From: Bactericera cockerelli
Taxonomy: Eukaryota; Arthropoda; Insecta; Hemiptera; Triozidae
Assembly (NCBI GenBank): GCA_024516035.1
Contig: CM044957.1
Coordinates: forward strand, 22,794,570 to 22,858,569
Reading direction: 5' to 3'
DNA: 64,000 nucleotides
In this document: positions 1 to 10,959 of the stretch, in pieces
Layout: each line of letters starts with the position of its first letter
How positions within the stretch are numbered: position 1 is the stretch's first letter
The notes under the pieces: generated by a model
Told to the model about the DNA's origin: nothing
What the model saw: the letters and a program-made list of their open reading frames with translations, nothing else
The model's database searches: none
Made by a program: the position numbers and the translations under genes

Positions 1-14
1 GGAAAACTACAGAA

Positions 15-1064
15 ATGGAGATGAAAGAAGAAGAAAATGAGAGACCCCCAAGTAGTATTTTCTCACTTGGTGAATTTATGAAAGACTTTACTATTATTAA
101 ATCAAGCTCAAGACAAAGTGTACCACCATACGACATAAAGTTTAGCCAGAATGAGAAAACATCAATAAATTCGCTGATTGATACAACTTCAACCGAAAAG
201 TTTGTTAAATCAATTAATTTACAATCACATATTAAAGATAGTGATCTCCAGGAAACTGCGATATTATTCAAACGAAATGCGCGTTCTATTGATAGTATCA
301 AATCAGATATATTCAATTTTGAAAACTCCAAAATACCCATTCTTTGTAAGGCCGCCAATCATTCACAAGGAAAATTTGCAAAAACTTTGAAAACGAACGA
401 GCAAGTAAGCCAGAAAGATTCCTGTAAGCCAAATATATCGGTTAAACCTTTAATTGAAACTTCAATAGAAAGTATTTCATACGATGCCACAGTTCCAATT
501 ATTACACAAGAAGACAAGCAAAATAATATAAATAAAACAATACCATCAATCGAAAGTAAGCCATATCATCATGAATTGAAAAATGAAGAAAGCTCTACGA
601 AGGTTTCCGAAAAGTTAGAGCCCAAGAAAAGGACGGATTTTAAAAATCCTTCTAAGAATTTATTATCCTCCAAGAGCAGCGTACAAGTTCACAAGAAACC
701 ATCTAGAATATGTAGTAATATAAAATCAAAAATATCCATTTTCAATGCCAGCCTTCATAATGATAAAAGTAAAATGCTTGTGCATTCCAATAGAAAACTC
801 AATAAAAATAAGGAAATTGCTTCAAGAATTCCTTTAAACTCTGGAACATACAACCATAAGAACAAAAGCTTTGCGAATTTAATAGTTCGTAGACAGCAAG
901 AAGACAATGTTCAGAGTAAATTTTTTTCGCAAACATTTAAAAGGGACTTCACACGATCTTCTTTCATCAAGTCCGAGAGCGGTGACAGTCAGCATACAAT
1001 CAAAATGAAGAGTGCGACAGTTAAAAAGAATCCTGTGAAAGTTGAAAAATCAAAGAAGAGTGAG
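15..1064 (+). CDS. Unidentified coiled-coil protein gene, exon 1 (N-terminal half)
   Basis: This exon supplies residues 1-350 if the ATG at 15 is the start. The protein is rich in Lys, Ser, Asn and Glu, strongly basic towards its end (closing KSKKSE), with no visible membrane segment, signal peptide or enzyme motif, so it is probably disordered. The frame is open upstream to the window edge, and CTACAG at 7-12 could be a splice acceptor, so the true start may be outside the window. The exon is cut at GAG|GTATTA (donor GT at 1065-1066), exactly on a codon boundary. The next acceptor (2587-2588) also opens in phase 0, which supports the join. The unspliced frame runs on to a stop at 1178 only by reading into repeat R1. 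I do not recognise the family; a cytoskeletal, centrosomal or chromosome-associated role would be guesswork. Confidence 0.7.
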
Positions 1065-1116
1065 GTATTAATTTTTCATGCTATGCAATTATGCATACAT
1101 TGCATACCTATGTATT

Positions 1117-1270
1117 ATTACTTCCGAGAAATTTCTAATATTAGAAATCGGAAGTATTATGTTCGTTTTTGTATATAAAAAAATATTTTTTTTAGCTCTG
1201 ATTTCAATTTTTTTCAAATTTCTGGACGTTTCATAACCCCCTGAGCAACTTTGGTTTTGTGTCCGTCTGA
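1117..1270 (+). repeat. R1 repeat, left end (partial)
   Basis: It begins with the R1 palindromic terminus ATTACTTCCGAGAAATTTC followed by its inverse around CTAATATTAG, then the R1 signature TCTGGACGTTTCATAAC and TTGGTTTTGTGTC. Other copies are near 21944 and 57630. Confidence 0.75.
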
Positions 1271-1394
1271 CTTTTCCCCATAAGTTTTGAGAGTATTTCG
1301 AAATGTTTCATTGGAAATGGATTGTTAGTTTCTAATTAATTTGGGCAGCCGGATACCACGGGGTGAACTTTTTTGAAAATTCTGAATATGTATT

Positions 1395-1490
1395 TAATTT
1401 CAGTATAGATAAGCGCACAAGTAGGTCAGGTAAGATACTCCCTTGCCCTGTTGAAGGTACCGGGTTCAAGTCCCAGAACCGATAAGAAAA
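1395..1490 (+). repeat. tRNA-derived SINE-like fragment
   Basis: The B-box-like sequence GGGTTCAAGTCCC (1462-1474) follows an A-box-like stretch about 50 bases upstream, as in a tRNA head. No clean cloverleaf is visible, so this is SINE debris rather than a tRNA gene. Confidence 0.4.
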
Positions 1491-1579
1491 ATTGAATTCA
1501 AACTTTGTTTACAACTGTTGGTCAGGGATGAGATGTTTACACTTAAATGAGATGTTTTGTGTCACTTTTGCCCATCAGA

Positions 1580-1850
1580 TGGGAGGCCTAATACGGAAAG
1601 GTAAACTACTACATAGTTCAGAAGAGTCTACATAAGAGGTCAGGAGCACGGTCTCTATATCCAAAACCGCCGCTAGTGCGAAATTGTTGAATTTAAAATG
1701 AACCAACTACAATGCGTCTCCTATACATATGTGTATAAAAATTTGTTGAAATCCGTTCAGTAGACGGACAGACACAAAACCAAAATGTTCATGAGGTTAT
1801 AAAACTTCCAGAAATATGAAAAAATATTGAAATCGGAGCAAAATAAATTG
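1580..1850 (-). repeat. R1 repeat, partial, inverted relative to the 1117 copy
   Basis: Read on the minus strand this carries CTCCGATTTCAATATT, then the TTTCTGGA and TTGGTTTTGTGTCTG signatures, then the GGAGACGCATTGTAGTTGG block seen in R1 at 22250 and 31605 (minus). With the 1117 copy it makes a facing pair inside intron 1. Confidence 0.65.
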
Positions 1851-2588
1851 GTGTGAACATCACACAACTTTCTATTACAAATGAGGATGACTCAATAGAA
1901 ATTAAAAAAAAAAATTAAAAAAGAAACTGCTAAAAGGAGGAAGGTTAAAAAAAATAATGAAATATTTGTTGGGGGGTCTCTGAGACTCGACTTTACTTTC
2001 TACACGGTGCGCTCCCAACTACGCTACTGATCCCAGAGATCCTTAATTAAAGAAATTATCAAATATGTATGAAATTTAAAATCAATATGTCAAAAATGGG
2101 TGAAAAATCATCAAATATGTAAGATGATTTTATTCTATTATTTTTTCGATAAATCATAGAGATTACGAGATGTTAAGTTTTCATTTCTTGTCGAGATATA
2201 ACCAAAAAATGGCGGATTTCCTTGAAATCCTCCTTTAGCGATTTTGAACACACTGCTTTCGTTTCTAATATTAGAAATTACGGAAGTAATACTGTGAAAC
2301 ATTCGTCTTTAAAAAATATGTAATCTGTAAAATAAAACTACAACTTAAGTTGTGAATATGTTATTAATAATAAAAATATGTAATCTAGAAATTTAAACTG
2401 TCTTATAAGTAATAGGTATTAGATAATAGTAATATATATAAAAAAAAATAGTGACCAGGATTACTGATGGGGCCGCTCTGTGACTGTAAATATTTAAAAT
2501 CCTTCCTAACGAGCACAAAAGAAAAGCAATATCTCAAGAATATTAGGAATCATTCAATTAAAAAATTATTGCTATCCTGCTATTTCAG

Positions 2589-3208
2589 ATTCATATACTA
2601 AAGAAAATTTCGGTTGTCAGCAACTTTAGTCAAAAAGAAAACATCTTTTACGATGAAATCAATCGATGTAAAGATTTGGAAAATGAAATTTTAGAAAAAA
2701 TTGATGTATACTGGCAAAGTATACAAAATGTTTGCACCATTAAAAACGAATTATTAAATACCCTTGACATTATATCGTTTAAAAACATAATGAACCAATG
2801 TTTTCTGAATGATAGAGCAGTTAATATGATATCCAAACTGAATGAAGTGGAACGTATAAAACTAAAAGAACAATGCTTGTCAGCCACAAATATCTACGGC
2901 AAAAATGAAACTATAAAAGTGAAAGAAGAGTTGGAAAAATATCAGGAATATGTTAAAGAAAAAATTTCTGAGGTTGCTGTGAAAAAAAATGGCTCTGGGG
3001 AATCTTCTGATGATTTGGAGATGAGGACTACTCTTTTGTTAGAAAGTACCAATATAGATATGGAATTGAAAAACCAAAAGATGACTGAAACAGTTCTCAA
3101 TGCTTTGACTTTTATGAGTGCTGAACACGAAATTCTAACTCAATATTGCCAAGAAATCATCAAGAAGAATGACGAAGCCAATAGAAAATTGACCGAGAAA
3201 CTGATATG
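2589..3208 (+). CDS. Unidentified coiled-coil protein gene, exon 2
   Basis: This exon adds residues 351-556 plus two bases of codon 557. It opens directly after a good acceptor (CTGCTATTTCAG) in the same phase as the end of exon 1 and closes at a consensus donor ATG|GTAAGT (3209-3214). The protein is predicted mostly helical: ENEILEKIDVYWQSIQN, then EVERIKLKEQCLSATN and KVKEELEKYQEYVKEKISE, with a short Gly/Ser/Asp break (NGSGESSDD) and another helix to the exon end. No enzyme motif is visible. An antisense frame over 2648-2887 is a shadow. The upstream in-frame sequence shows the exon reaches back to 2589, not just to the first start-like codon. Confidence 0.75.
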
Positions 3209-3719
3209 GTAAGTAGAGGATATAATTAACTTGTATTTTCAATGATAATAATCAAGCGGGGAAACAAGTCTGGTCGGCAGTCCTTAGCTTCTGAAATGCT
3301 TCTGTTGAGTTTCTCGAGTTGTGTGATCAATTTCGGGCGAGGGAACAAATCTGACGCCTCTGATGACTTTTTCGAACAGTGTAATCGATTCTGAGTAAGA
3401 CTCGAGCCTAACTATCTGTTAACGTGTCTGCTGTAGGAGCATTTTACGGCGGAACCTTCCGACTCTCGTTCGAAACATCTCAGAAGTTCCTAAGCGCTCT
3501 AGGAACAACTAGAAGTTCCGAACTTCGCGATGTTCCTAGAGTGCTCAGTAACTTCTAGAAGTTCCTGAAATCGGGAAGCTCCTGCAACTGAAAATCTATT
3601 ATAATTATGTATATTTTGTATACTGAGTTAAAATTTCATGAAAGCCTTTGTTAGAAAAACATACAGTAGAAAATACTATAAAAATATTTCTTTAAAAAAA
3701 ATTTCATTTCGTTCTACAG
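3209..3719 (+). other. Intron 2 of the coiled-coil gene
   Basis: A 511-bp intron with GTAAGT donor and TTCGTTCTACAG acceptor; codon 557 (TG|G, Trp) is split across it. The middle (about 3290-3590) has short inverted repeats built on GAAGTTCC/GGAACTTC and resembles sequence near 55050-55160 next to the Gypsy remnant, so it is probably a decayed retroelement piece. Confidence 0.7.
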
Positions 3720-4413
3720 GTTAGAAAGAGAAAATGAAAAATTGTCAACTGAAATGTTCAATTTGAAGAAACAATCTGTATCTGATGTAGAAATTAAGAA
3801 AAAAAATGACCAAATTAGCGAAATACGTGAAATGTTCAATGACATAGAAATGAAAAACAGGTACCATGCACAGCTTGTAGAAAATTTTATGAAGAGTGTG
3901 AAGATGATTGAGAACAAAGTGGAGCAGCACAGCAAAAACCTTGAGCTAAGAGTTGAGAAAACAACATCGCAAATGAACATTGCTGAAATGAAGAGGACTG
4001 CTCTCGAGAACACCATTGAACAATTAAAACAGAGGCTAGAACACAATCAAAGAGAGTATGATGAGCTAATGAACAAAGTGGATGAGTTCCGGAAAATGGT
4101 TGCTAAACTTGAGAAAAAGAATAAAGTCTTGAATAAAGAGTTACTCAGGTATAAATATCCTGAACATTTAGAAAAAAATATTCAGAAAATGATAACATTA
4201 AGAAACATGTTAGTTGATATAGTTTACAAAAGTGACAGTGGTGTTTTACCAGTTCAAGACAAGCAACTATTGGAAATTATGAAGAGTATGGACCACAGTA
4301 GCTCGTCCATTTCAATAATAGACTCAAAGGCATCCTGTGCTGAGAACAGCCACCAAACCAACTCAAATTACTTGATATCAATTGAAAGCACTTCTCCCTC
4401 AAATAAGGAGTAA
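3720..4413 (+). CDS. Unidentified coiled-coil protein gene, last exon
   Basis: The exon completes Trp557 and adds residues 558-787 before the TAA at 4411-4413. The first 160 or so residues are a long coiled coil with heptad-like spacing of Leu/Ile/Met and many Glu/Lys, for example ENTIEQLKQRLEHNQREYDE and MVAKLEKKNKVLNKELLRYK. A helix around HLEKNIQKMITLRNMLVDIV follows, and the tail is Ser-rich and polar, ending SPSNKE. Phase and open frame agree with exons 1 and 2, so the three together make one protein of about 787 residues. A partner-binding structural protein is the safest inference. The antisense frame at 3714-4046 is a shadow of the coiled coil. Confidence 0.78.
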
Positions 4414-4616
4414 ACCATAAACTTTGAGTGTCCTTGGTCGATGACGGCAAGTCAGATAGATGGCCAAATACATAAATCAATAATTTATTGTTATGATTAT
4501 GCAACTATACATGATAAAGCAGAATTATCCTCTTATTATGCGTTAAAAGAATGCTATTAAACCATCTTTTATTTTACATGGACAAATCCTCTTTGGAGTA
4601 TGAAAAAAAATAAAAT
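4414..4616 (+). other. Probable 3' UTR and poly(A) signal of the coiled-coil gene
   Basis: AT-rich non-coding sequence follows the stop. The only clear AATAAA is at 4609-4614, right against the start of an R2 repeat (4617), so the transposon boundary may mark or supply the end of the transcript. Confidence 0.4.
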
Positions 4617-5180
4617 GGTGTGACATCACACGACTTTCCTTATCACTCCGTCACTGGTGACTCAACGGTAACGGTTAGCTAAAAATCAGTGTCAAATTCT
4701 TAATCAGCATCTTAAAATTATTGGAATTGATATGCCACAACCCCCGTCTAGTATGAATAGTTAAAAAAATAGTCCAAGGGGACCCTCCAAAATACTGGTA
4801 AATTGAGGCCGGGTTCCGAAAAGTTCAAGATATCAAAAAAATGATCAGAATAGATCCCAAATATTTTTTTTATTACAAGAAAAACTTGTTCTTATAAAAA
4901 AATTATATCTCTTATCATTTACCCAGAACCACCAAACGCCACTGACGTCACCGATTTTATTCAAAAGTTTTGTGCTGCGTTTTCTATATATTTATGACCT
5001 TTGTGCCAATTCTCTAGCTTATGCCGTTCTTGAGATATTTTTTTATAGATAGACAGACCTACACACGGACCAATGGCTGAAACTTTAGCTCTGTAGACCC
5101 TAGAACAAGTTGTGGGACTGAAAACTGACTATCGAACATTTTGGGTGATTCCAATACTTTCCATTCTATAGGATAAGTAA
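4617..5180 (+). repeat. R2 repeat, near full length
   Basis: It starts with the palindrome GTGTGACATCACAC plus GACTTTCCTTATCAC. It continues through the R2 landmarks (TTGATATGCCACAACCCCC, AGTCCAAGGGGACC, GGCCGGGTTCC, CGTTCTTGAGATAT, ACACACGGACCAATGGC) and ends around AACTGACTATCGAACATTTT and GGGTGATTCCAATACTTTCC. The same order recurs at 36035-37670 and, partly, at 20985-21235 (minus) and 41960-42560. It has no ORF. Confidence 0.8.
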
Positions 5181-5189
5181 GGAAAGTAA

Positions 5190-5350
5190 AAACTTAGTCC
5201 AAGCGGGACCACCCCAAAATACCGGTAAGTTGGGCCGGGTTTCATTAAGTTTAAGATAATAAGATATCAAAAAACAAGGATTCTATTTGAAAAATCAAAA
5301 GTTAATACAAAAAAAAGCAAACTGGTGTGAACATCACACGACTTTCTATT
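5190..5350 (+). repeat. R2 fragments, rearranged
   Basis: The AGTCCAAGCGGGACC/GGGCCGGGTTTC core lies just before, rather than after, the GTGTGAACATCACACGAC start motif (5320), so two broken R2 pieces are joined in abnormal order. Confidence 0.6.
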
Positions 5351-7127
5351 ACAATTGAGAAGTTATATCAGAAATTAACATATACCTAAATCGCGGGTTA
5401 AATTTTCAAATGTCGAAAATTTATATTAAAAGTATTGAAAATAAGTGTAAAATTACCATTTAAAACGATATTAATATATATAAAAAAATTAAACAGTAAC
5501 GAAATTATTTCGGGTGAACATAACTCCAGCGCCACCCTGTATATAAAAATTTTTGCTCAGGCCCTTGGGTTCCATTATATCCAGTTTCCACTGTACCAGA
5601 GTTATAAACATAATACATATTAGAATTCCATACAAATCAAGCTTAAGCTTTTTATTCATCTTGAAATGATTTTTGTATCAAGATACTCGTATTTTCCTGT
5701 AGGTACTTTCTACAGAAGTGTATCATGAGACGTAGGAAATCTCTGAAAATGAGATCCTACGGTTAAATTTTCGTAAATTCACAGTAACTTATTATGTTTT
5801 TTCAGACGATCCTTGGTTTTGATGCCTCCCAATTAAAACACAGTCACCCCATCTAAAGCTACATCAAGTTAATTGCAACTCCTTGTGATTTATCTCTTGT
5901 CGTTTATTTTCCTTTCCTTGAAGATGGTGTCTTCTCCACAAAAAGTTGCTGAAATTTTTTCCAGGTAAATGTTAATTACCATTTTTTTTCCTTCATTCTT
6001 CTTATTTTTTCTCTCAAGGAAAGAACGTAACGAAAGAAAACAAAATCTCAATTTTCAGAACAGTTATTATTGATGTTCATTGTGTTTCCTCACCACATTT
6101 AACGTGACACACGGTTCTGCGTTGAATAAAATTTTAGATACCTATATGTCCTATATGCACATCTACATAACCTGGAATAATCGTTACTGTTCTGTTCGTC
6201 ATCAGGATATACCAGAATTTATTATTATGAACAATTTTCACCACTCTACTAAAGTGGTAGGTTATATTTGCCAAATAAAAAAAACCACAATCATGGGTAC
6301 AATTAATTTGTCCATGTAAATTTACAATTTAGAATACTACAAGATGATATACAATACAAAGAAATAACACCTACATTGAGATTAAAGTTCGAGATTTAAA
6401 GTTATGGTATTAGATAATTATGGGCTTTAATTAGCTATACAATATACGTACATGTTATTATAAAATAAATAATTCGTTGAATGCATCAACATGGGGGCAT
6501 GGTTCCTTCCACACATACAGCATTACGCCTCTGTACTATCGAAACCCTTTGGTACAAATATTCTTTGGCCCTGCTATCTCCAGATGTTTCATCAGTCTGT
6601 TTATTTCCAATATGGTCAACAAACTCCTTCGTTTCTTTGCAGAAGGGGCCATACGTTTCTCAGGTAAACCCTAAAGAGATGAAATCGGATGATAATTCAC
6701 TGTATTTATTCTTTTTCTTTCTGCTTCGATTTGCTTAGTTCATAAGTTAGATAGGGTGACAATGTTTTATACATTTTTTAATGTCTTATAAACCAATAAA
6801 TATACTATACTATGCATGCAATTTCAGCAGCTACACCAATTTGTATGTATGTGTGTTCTAGATAAGAAAAGACCATCGTGTCGACACATTTCTCATCCCA
6901 CACAAGCTTCATACCTTTGGACCAAGCTATCATCATCCGGATGGAAGTTGATAGACCCTCTCACTATGTACAATAGCATTTAGTTCTGAATGTCTTGGTA
7001 TCCTTCCAGCACTTTTCTTGCAGCTCAATCCATGTAGTCCGGGTTTGTCAACTATCTGACCGTAAACACATTTGTGAGTGGTAACAATATTTGATCCAAG
7101 ACGTAATCCAATACAAAATCAAGTTTG
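5351..7127. other. Intergenic, no gene seen
   Basis: AT-rich sequence without a convincing exon. At about 5545-5595 there is a fragment matching the right half of the pogo-like MITE at 15506 (GGGTTCCATTATATCCAG). Short frames at 6080-6319 and 6477-6738 have no recognisable motif. Confidence 0.5.
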
Positions 7128-7133
7128 GTTCCT

Positions 7134-7139
<6 letters not shown>

Positions 7140-7169
<30 letters not shown>

Positions 7170-7417
7170 TGGGGTTTAACGTCGCTTTCAACTGCCATGG
7201 TCATATCACGACGGGGGTTTTACCCTCCATTCGCAGGAAACTCACAAACCTGCTACTCACATTGACCTCACCCGGCCTGAGTGGGGCCGGGAAAAGCCAG
7301 CGTCACGAGAATTAGGATTTGAATGGTCACCCATCCAAGTCTTAACCTCGCTGGATGTCGCTTAACTTCGGTGTTCTGAAGGGAACCGGTGTATTCAACA
7401 TGCCATCGACGCTGGCT
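7140..7417 (-). mobile_element. 5S-rRNA-derived SINE (SINE3 type), near full length
   Basis: On the minus strand the head (7417 down to about 7305) reads like 5S rRNA: GCCAGCGTCGATGGCATG, then a CCGGTTCCCTTCAGAACACC region, CGAAGTTAAGCGACATCCAG, GAGGTTAAGACTTGGATGGG and TGACC. A body and a poly(A) tail (poly-T on the plus strand, from 7138) follow. It is flanked by a perfect 12-bp duplication GTTCCTAGGTTT at 7128-7139 and 7418-7429. No ORF; mobilisation would need a LINE in trans. Confidence 0.9.
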
Positions 7418-7429
7418 GTTCCTAGGTTT

Positions 7430-8851
7430 AGAGACGGTATAGTGAAGCCACGCATTAGATTCTTTTACATCACGAGGAAGTAATGAGCAATTTCCTTATG
7501 TTAATGATAGTATTTTTAACTGTTTTTCTATATTTCAGACGTTCTTGAGATACGATGGGGTGGGGTGGAACTTTATGAACACCCTGTAGGTATATCTCGT
7601 AGGTACATAATGTTATTATGTACGAGTTAGGCAGCTATAATAATGATGCAATACAAAAATCTGATCAATGAATCGTAATAATTTGATGAAAAAGTACTCA
7701 AGCTTGGAGAGAATATTGTGCAGCAGGAACATTAAAATTTCCTTGATAAAAACTGTTCTTATTAATGAGGATAATTTTCATCTTATGTTTAGAGGAAACT
7801 TATCTTATTAAAAACAACTTTTGAAAATGGAAGTAATTTTTTTTCGCCGAGAAAAGTGTAATTTCAATAAACTTGAAAGCTGTTCCGTACCAACTTTTTG
7901 GAGTAAAATATTTTTTGTCTTCCGTAATGACGAAGGTACACATAGATAAACAATATGTATGTAATATGTAATAGTAATATACTCTTGAGTTCAAAATGCA
8001 CTAAAAATTATGGACTCAATACTTCCTCGTGAATGGCAATCATATTTTTCAATGATTGTCAATGGGTCATTGACTCAATGGCAATAATAATGAGTTGGCA
8101 ATAGTGAGATCTGTTTCACTTAGATTTAGAGGAAGCAGATACAAAGCTAGAAGTTTCAACATGGAAGATGGAGCCGGTGTGCCTTACCATGAATTTTAAA
8201 AACTACATAATTTTGTTTTAAAAAAAATCTTCATTATAATTTTCAATATTCTATTATCGCTAGAATGAAATATTATTTTACTAATATGGGGTACTTTATA
8301 CTATTATAGTGTTTTTAAATAATAGCAAAATCATTTTTGATATGAAATTTCATGATATACAATTATACATACTTACTACTTATGCATGTAGGTATAATCA
8401 ACCCCTTCAGTATGATTTAAGCACCTTTTCTCGAATTTTACTACTGAAGGTGTATTTTTGGTAATCAAGTTTACCTTAGGTCTAGTAAAAGACAGAGCTT
8501 TTAACCCTCTTCAAGAATAACATCAATTGAAGAACACAAAATGTTGTTTATAAGGGATCTTTTTAGAAATGTTGTAGGGATCATTTTGAAATTACACAAA
8601 AATACTTTTTTAAGGGGAGAACAGTTACTTTCCCTCTTCTTCAGTCACAATTTTTTTCATAAAATTTATGCTCTGTGCTGTGAGGGGTTTATAACTTTAT
8701 ACTGTCTTTCCGTAGCGTAAAGGGAAAAATAAATTAATTATTTTTTAATGCACGTGTAAAAAACTTTTTTTCAAGGAGAGGAAAACAAAAAGTGTTAGAA
8801 AAATGGGATGTTGGACGCAAGGAGCAGTCAACTATTTGGCCATTCTTTATA
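7430..8851. other. Intergenic, no gene seen
   Basis: AT-rich. A short R1 end (CAATACTTCCTCGTGAATGG, near 8010) is present. The frame 7800-7994 (minus) has no known motif. Confidence 0.45.
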
Positions 8852-9570
8852 CACGGAACAAAAACTCCCGGAACGGATTTTATATTTTTAATTGCTTAAG
8901 ATAGAAACTTGAATTTTTGTATGAAGTTCTAACGGAAGTTTTTCCATTTTTAGACTAATCAAAATCTACGTTAAATTCTAAACACAATGCACATCTTACC
9001 CGATACTTTGATCAAACGGATCTTTGGTCGACCTCAGCGTGTAATACATAAAATCAGTGTAGTTTTTTTTTATGTTAAATCACTTGGTGCTCTTGGTAGA
9101 ATTGGATTTTCCATAGATTTTCTATTTTACACGTCCGGTCCTACAGCTAGTGTTTGGGCGAAATAGGGCGAGACAACAGATTGATGGAAAAACCAATGCT
9201 ACTATGTGATTTAGCATGAAAAATTACAAAAAAATTGATGCTTCACAATCTAGGTTTTAACACTTTTATGATAAAGATAAGCCCATGTTTCTGCGGGGTT
9301 CATCGAAGATTCGTATCATCAAAGTATCCAATGTAGGGTTAATTGTGTGTAGAATCTAACGTAGATTTTAAATATTAAATGAAAAATAAAGAGTTCCATT
9401 TAAAAATCGAAAGTCGGTGCCTGTTTCACTACTTTTGAGACACCCTGTAGAAATTTCAATTCCTCCAAAAAATGGGCAAAATTACATTAGAACTTCATTA
9501 AAATATTCAAGTCTCTATCTTAAGCCGATAAAAAGATAAAAATCCGTTCCGGGACTTTTCGTTCACACTG
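8852..9570. mobile_element. Foldback (long inverted repeat) MITE, TA-flanked
   Basis: The left arm (CACGGAACAAAAACTCCCGG, GAACGGATTTTATA, GCTTAAGATAGAAACTTGAA, ATCTACGTTAAATTCTA, ATACTTTGATCAAACGGATC) is matched by the reverse complement of the right arm, which ends GTCCCGG...GTTCACACTG|TA. TA is found at both edges, as for Tc1/mariner-type insertions. The right arm is longer and contains a piece with GAGACACCCTGTAG, probably half of another CAGGGTGTC-type element. Confidence 0.75.
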
Positions 9571-9826
9571 TACTTAGTAATAAAGTTCAGCTTTTAAAAG
9601 TTTCATGGATGTGTAGTTAAGTGCTAATGCTGACTCGGCTATCTGCTCCGTATGCTTTACAGATTGACCACCTGAAACATATCGCTCCGCCCTTACCTAA
9701 CGGCACTACCGCCCGGGGTGGGCTTCTCAACAATGCGTCGGTCGCCATTCAACTCTGTTTTTTAAAGGTAAAGTATGCTTTATTTAGTTTTTACAAATAG
9801 AATATCTCGTCCATTTTGTTATCGTC

Positions 9827-9868
9827 GAACTGTTCTTAGGAAACTCTGTTGTTTCCTAAGAACAGTTC
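9827..9868. repeat. Perfect 18-bp hairpin
   Basis: GAACTGTTCTTAGGAAAC (9827-9844) is exactly complementary to 9851-9868 across a 6-base loop TCTGTT. Function unknown. Confidence 0.8.
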
Positions 9869-10477
9869 AATTTGCATTTGCATATCATGAGTGAATATTA
9901 TGAATTACGATTATGACCAATAGACAACATAAAATTCTCAATAGAGATTTTTTATAAAAAATCAATCGATTTTTTCTGACACCATGAACATAATATATGT
10001 ATGTGTCACCATGGTCATAATGCTTTATTTGTCTTGACGCGAAAAAAACCATATAAAAATGTTCTTAAATTAATTTTTAAAAGATCGTCTTAACCCCCTT
10101 TGACATTTAAAATTCATGGTTTTTATGGACTAGTACCTACTAGTCAACAAGAAATAATGACATTTTCAAATTAAAACTATAAAAAAAAATATATTACAAA
10201 AAACGCACGAATCTATAGATCTATGGAGTTTTCTTTAGTAACCCACCACATTACATAGATATTATGTCAGATTCCATACAATCAATTAAAACCTACCTGT
10301 TAAACCTGTTGAGCTTAAATTAGACACCTTATCTTAAAAAAATTTATCTTAAAAAAAAAATATGTTTTTAGGATACCTACTATTTTCTGATTATGTTCAA
10401 TTCAACCTTTCGTGTCGCAACATAGAGAAGATTACAAAATCATAGTACCTATTTGGGTATTTGATTATGTTTACAAC
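9869..10477. other. Intergenic, nothing recognised
   Basis: AT-rich with no ORF of note. I see no repeat family that recurs elsewhere in the window. Confidence 0.4.
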
Positions 10478-10556
10478 CTCAACCTCCTTGACAAGTATTG
10501 GAAGAATTTGGCTGCGTCGCCTCTCACGCACTCTACAACTTATTCCTTAACTGGCC
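10478..10556 (+). repeat. Interspersed repeat, partner of 18655-18733
   Basis: The block CCTTGACAAGTATTGGAAG ... TTGGCTGCGTCGCCTCTCAC ... CTACAACTTATTCCTTAACT is present as its reverse complement at 18655-18733 with few changes. A weaker relative may be at 53205-53260. Confidence 0.7.
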
Positions 10557-10959
10557 TAAAGGTCAAGTATAGGAATAAGTACCGATAGAGAAACCACGTT
10601 TCACATTCCCCCCCAAGAAAGATAGCTGGGACCATGTGGGTTAACAGAATGACGTTTAATTAGAGGAGAATAAAAAATAGCAAGGATGAAGGGAAGAAGA
10701 TATTAATGGTGTAAACATGAAAAATGAGAGAGATCCGGACAATGTATGGACTTACCTGTTATGTAGTATGTATCTCCTTGTAGGACATGTAGGTATTATA
10801 ATATTTTTTTTTATACTTGTATGTACGACAGTTTGTTAGGATTTAAATTTTAAAACTTATATTAAATACCTGCATGTGTGAATTTTTTTTGCTGATTTTT
10901 TAATTTATAATATGTATTTTAAAACCAAGTGACACGAATTCTCGCACGTTGTTCATATA

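Larger units (their letters stand above)
1065..2588 (+). other. Intron 1 of the coiled-coil gene, filled with repeats
   Basis: The intron runs from GTATTA to a pyrimidine-rich ...GCTATTTCAG acceptor. It holds two partial R1 copies facing each other (about 1117-1270 plus; about 1630-1850 minus), a tRNA-SINE-like piece with B box GGGTTCAAGTCCC at 1462-1474, an R2 start (GGTGTGAACATCACAC near 1852) and another R1 end near 2260-2300. No exon was seen within it. Confidence 0.65.

Noticed and set aside
9830..9870. Hairpin as a microRNA precursor
   Set aside because: The stem is too short and the loop too small for a typical pre-miRNA; no conservation can be judged.
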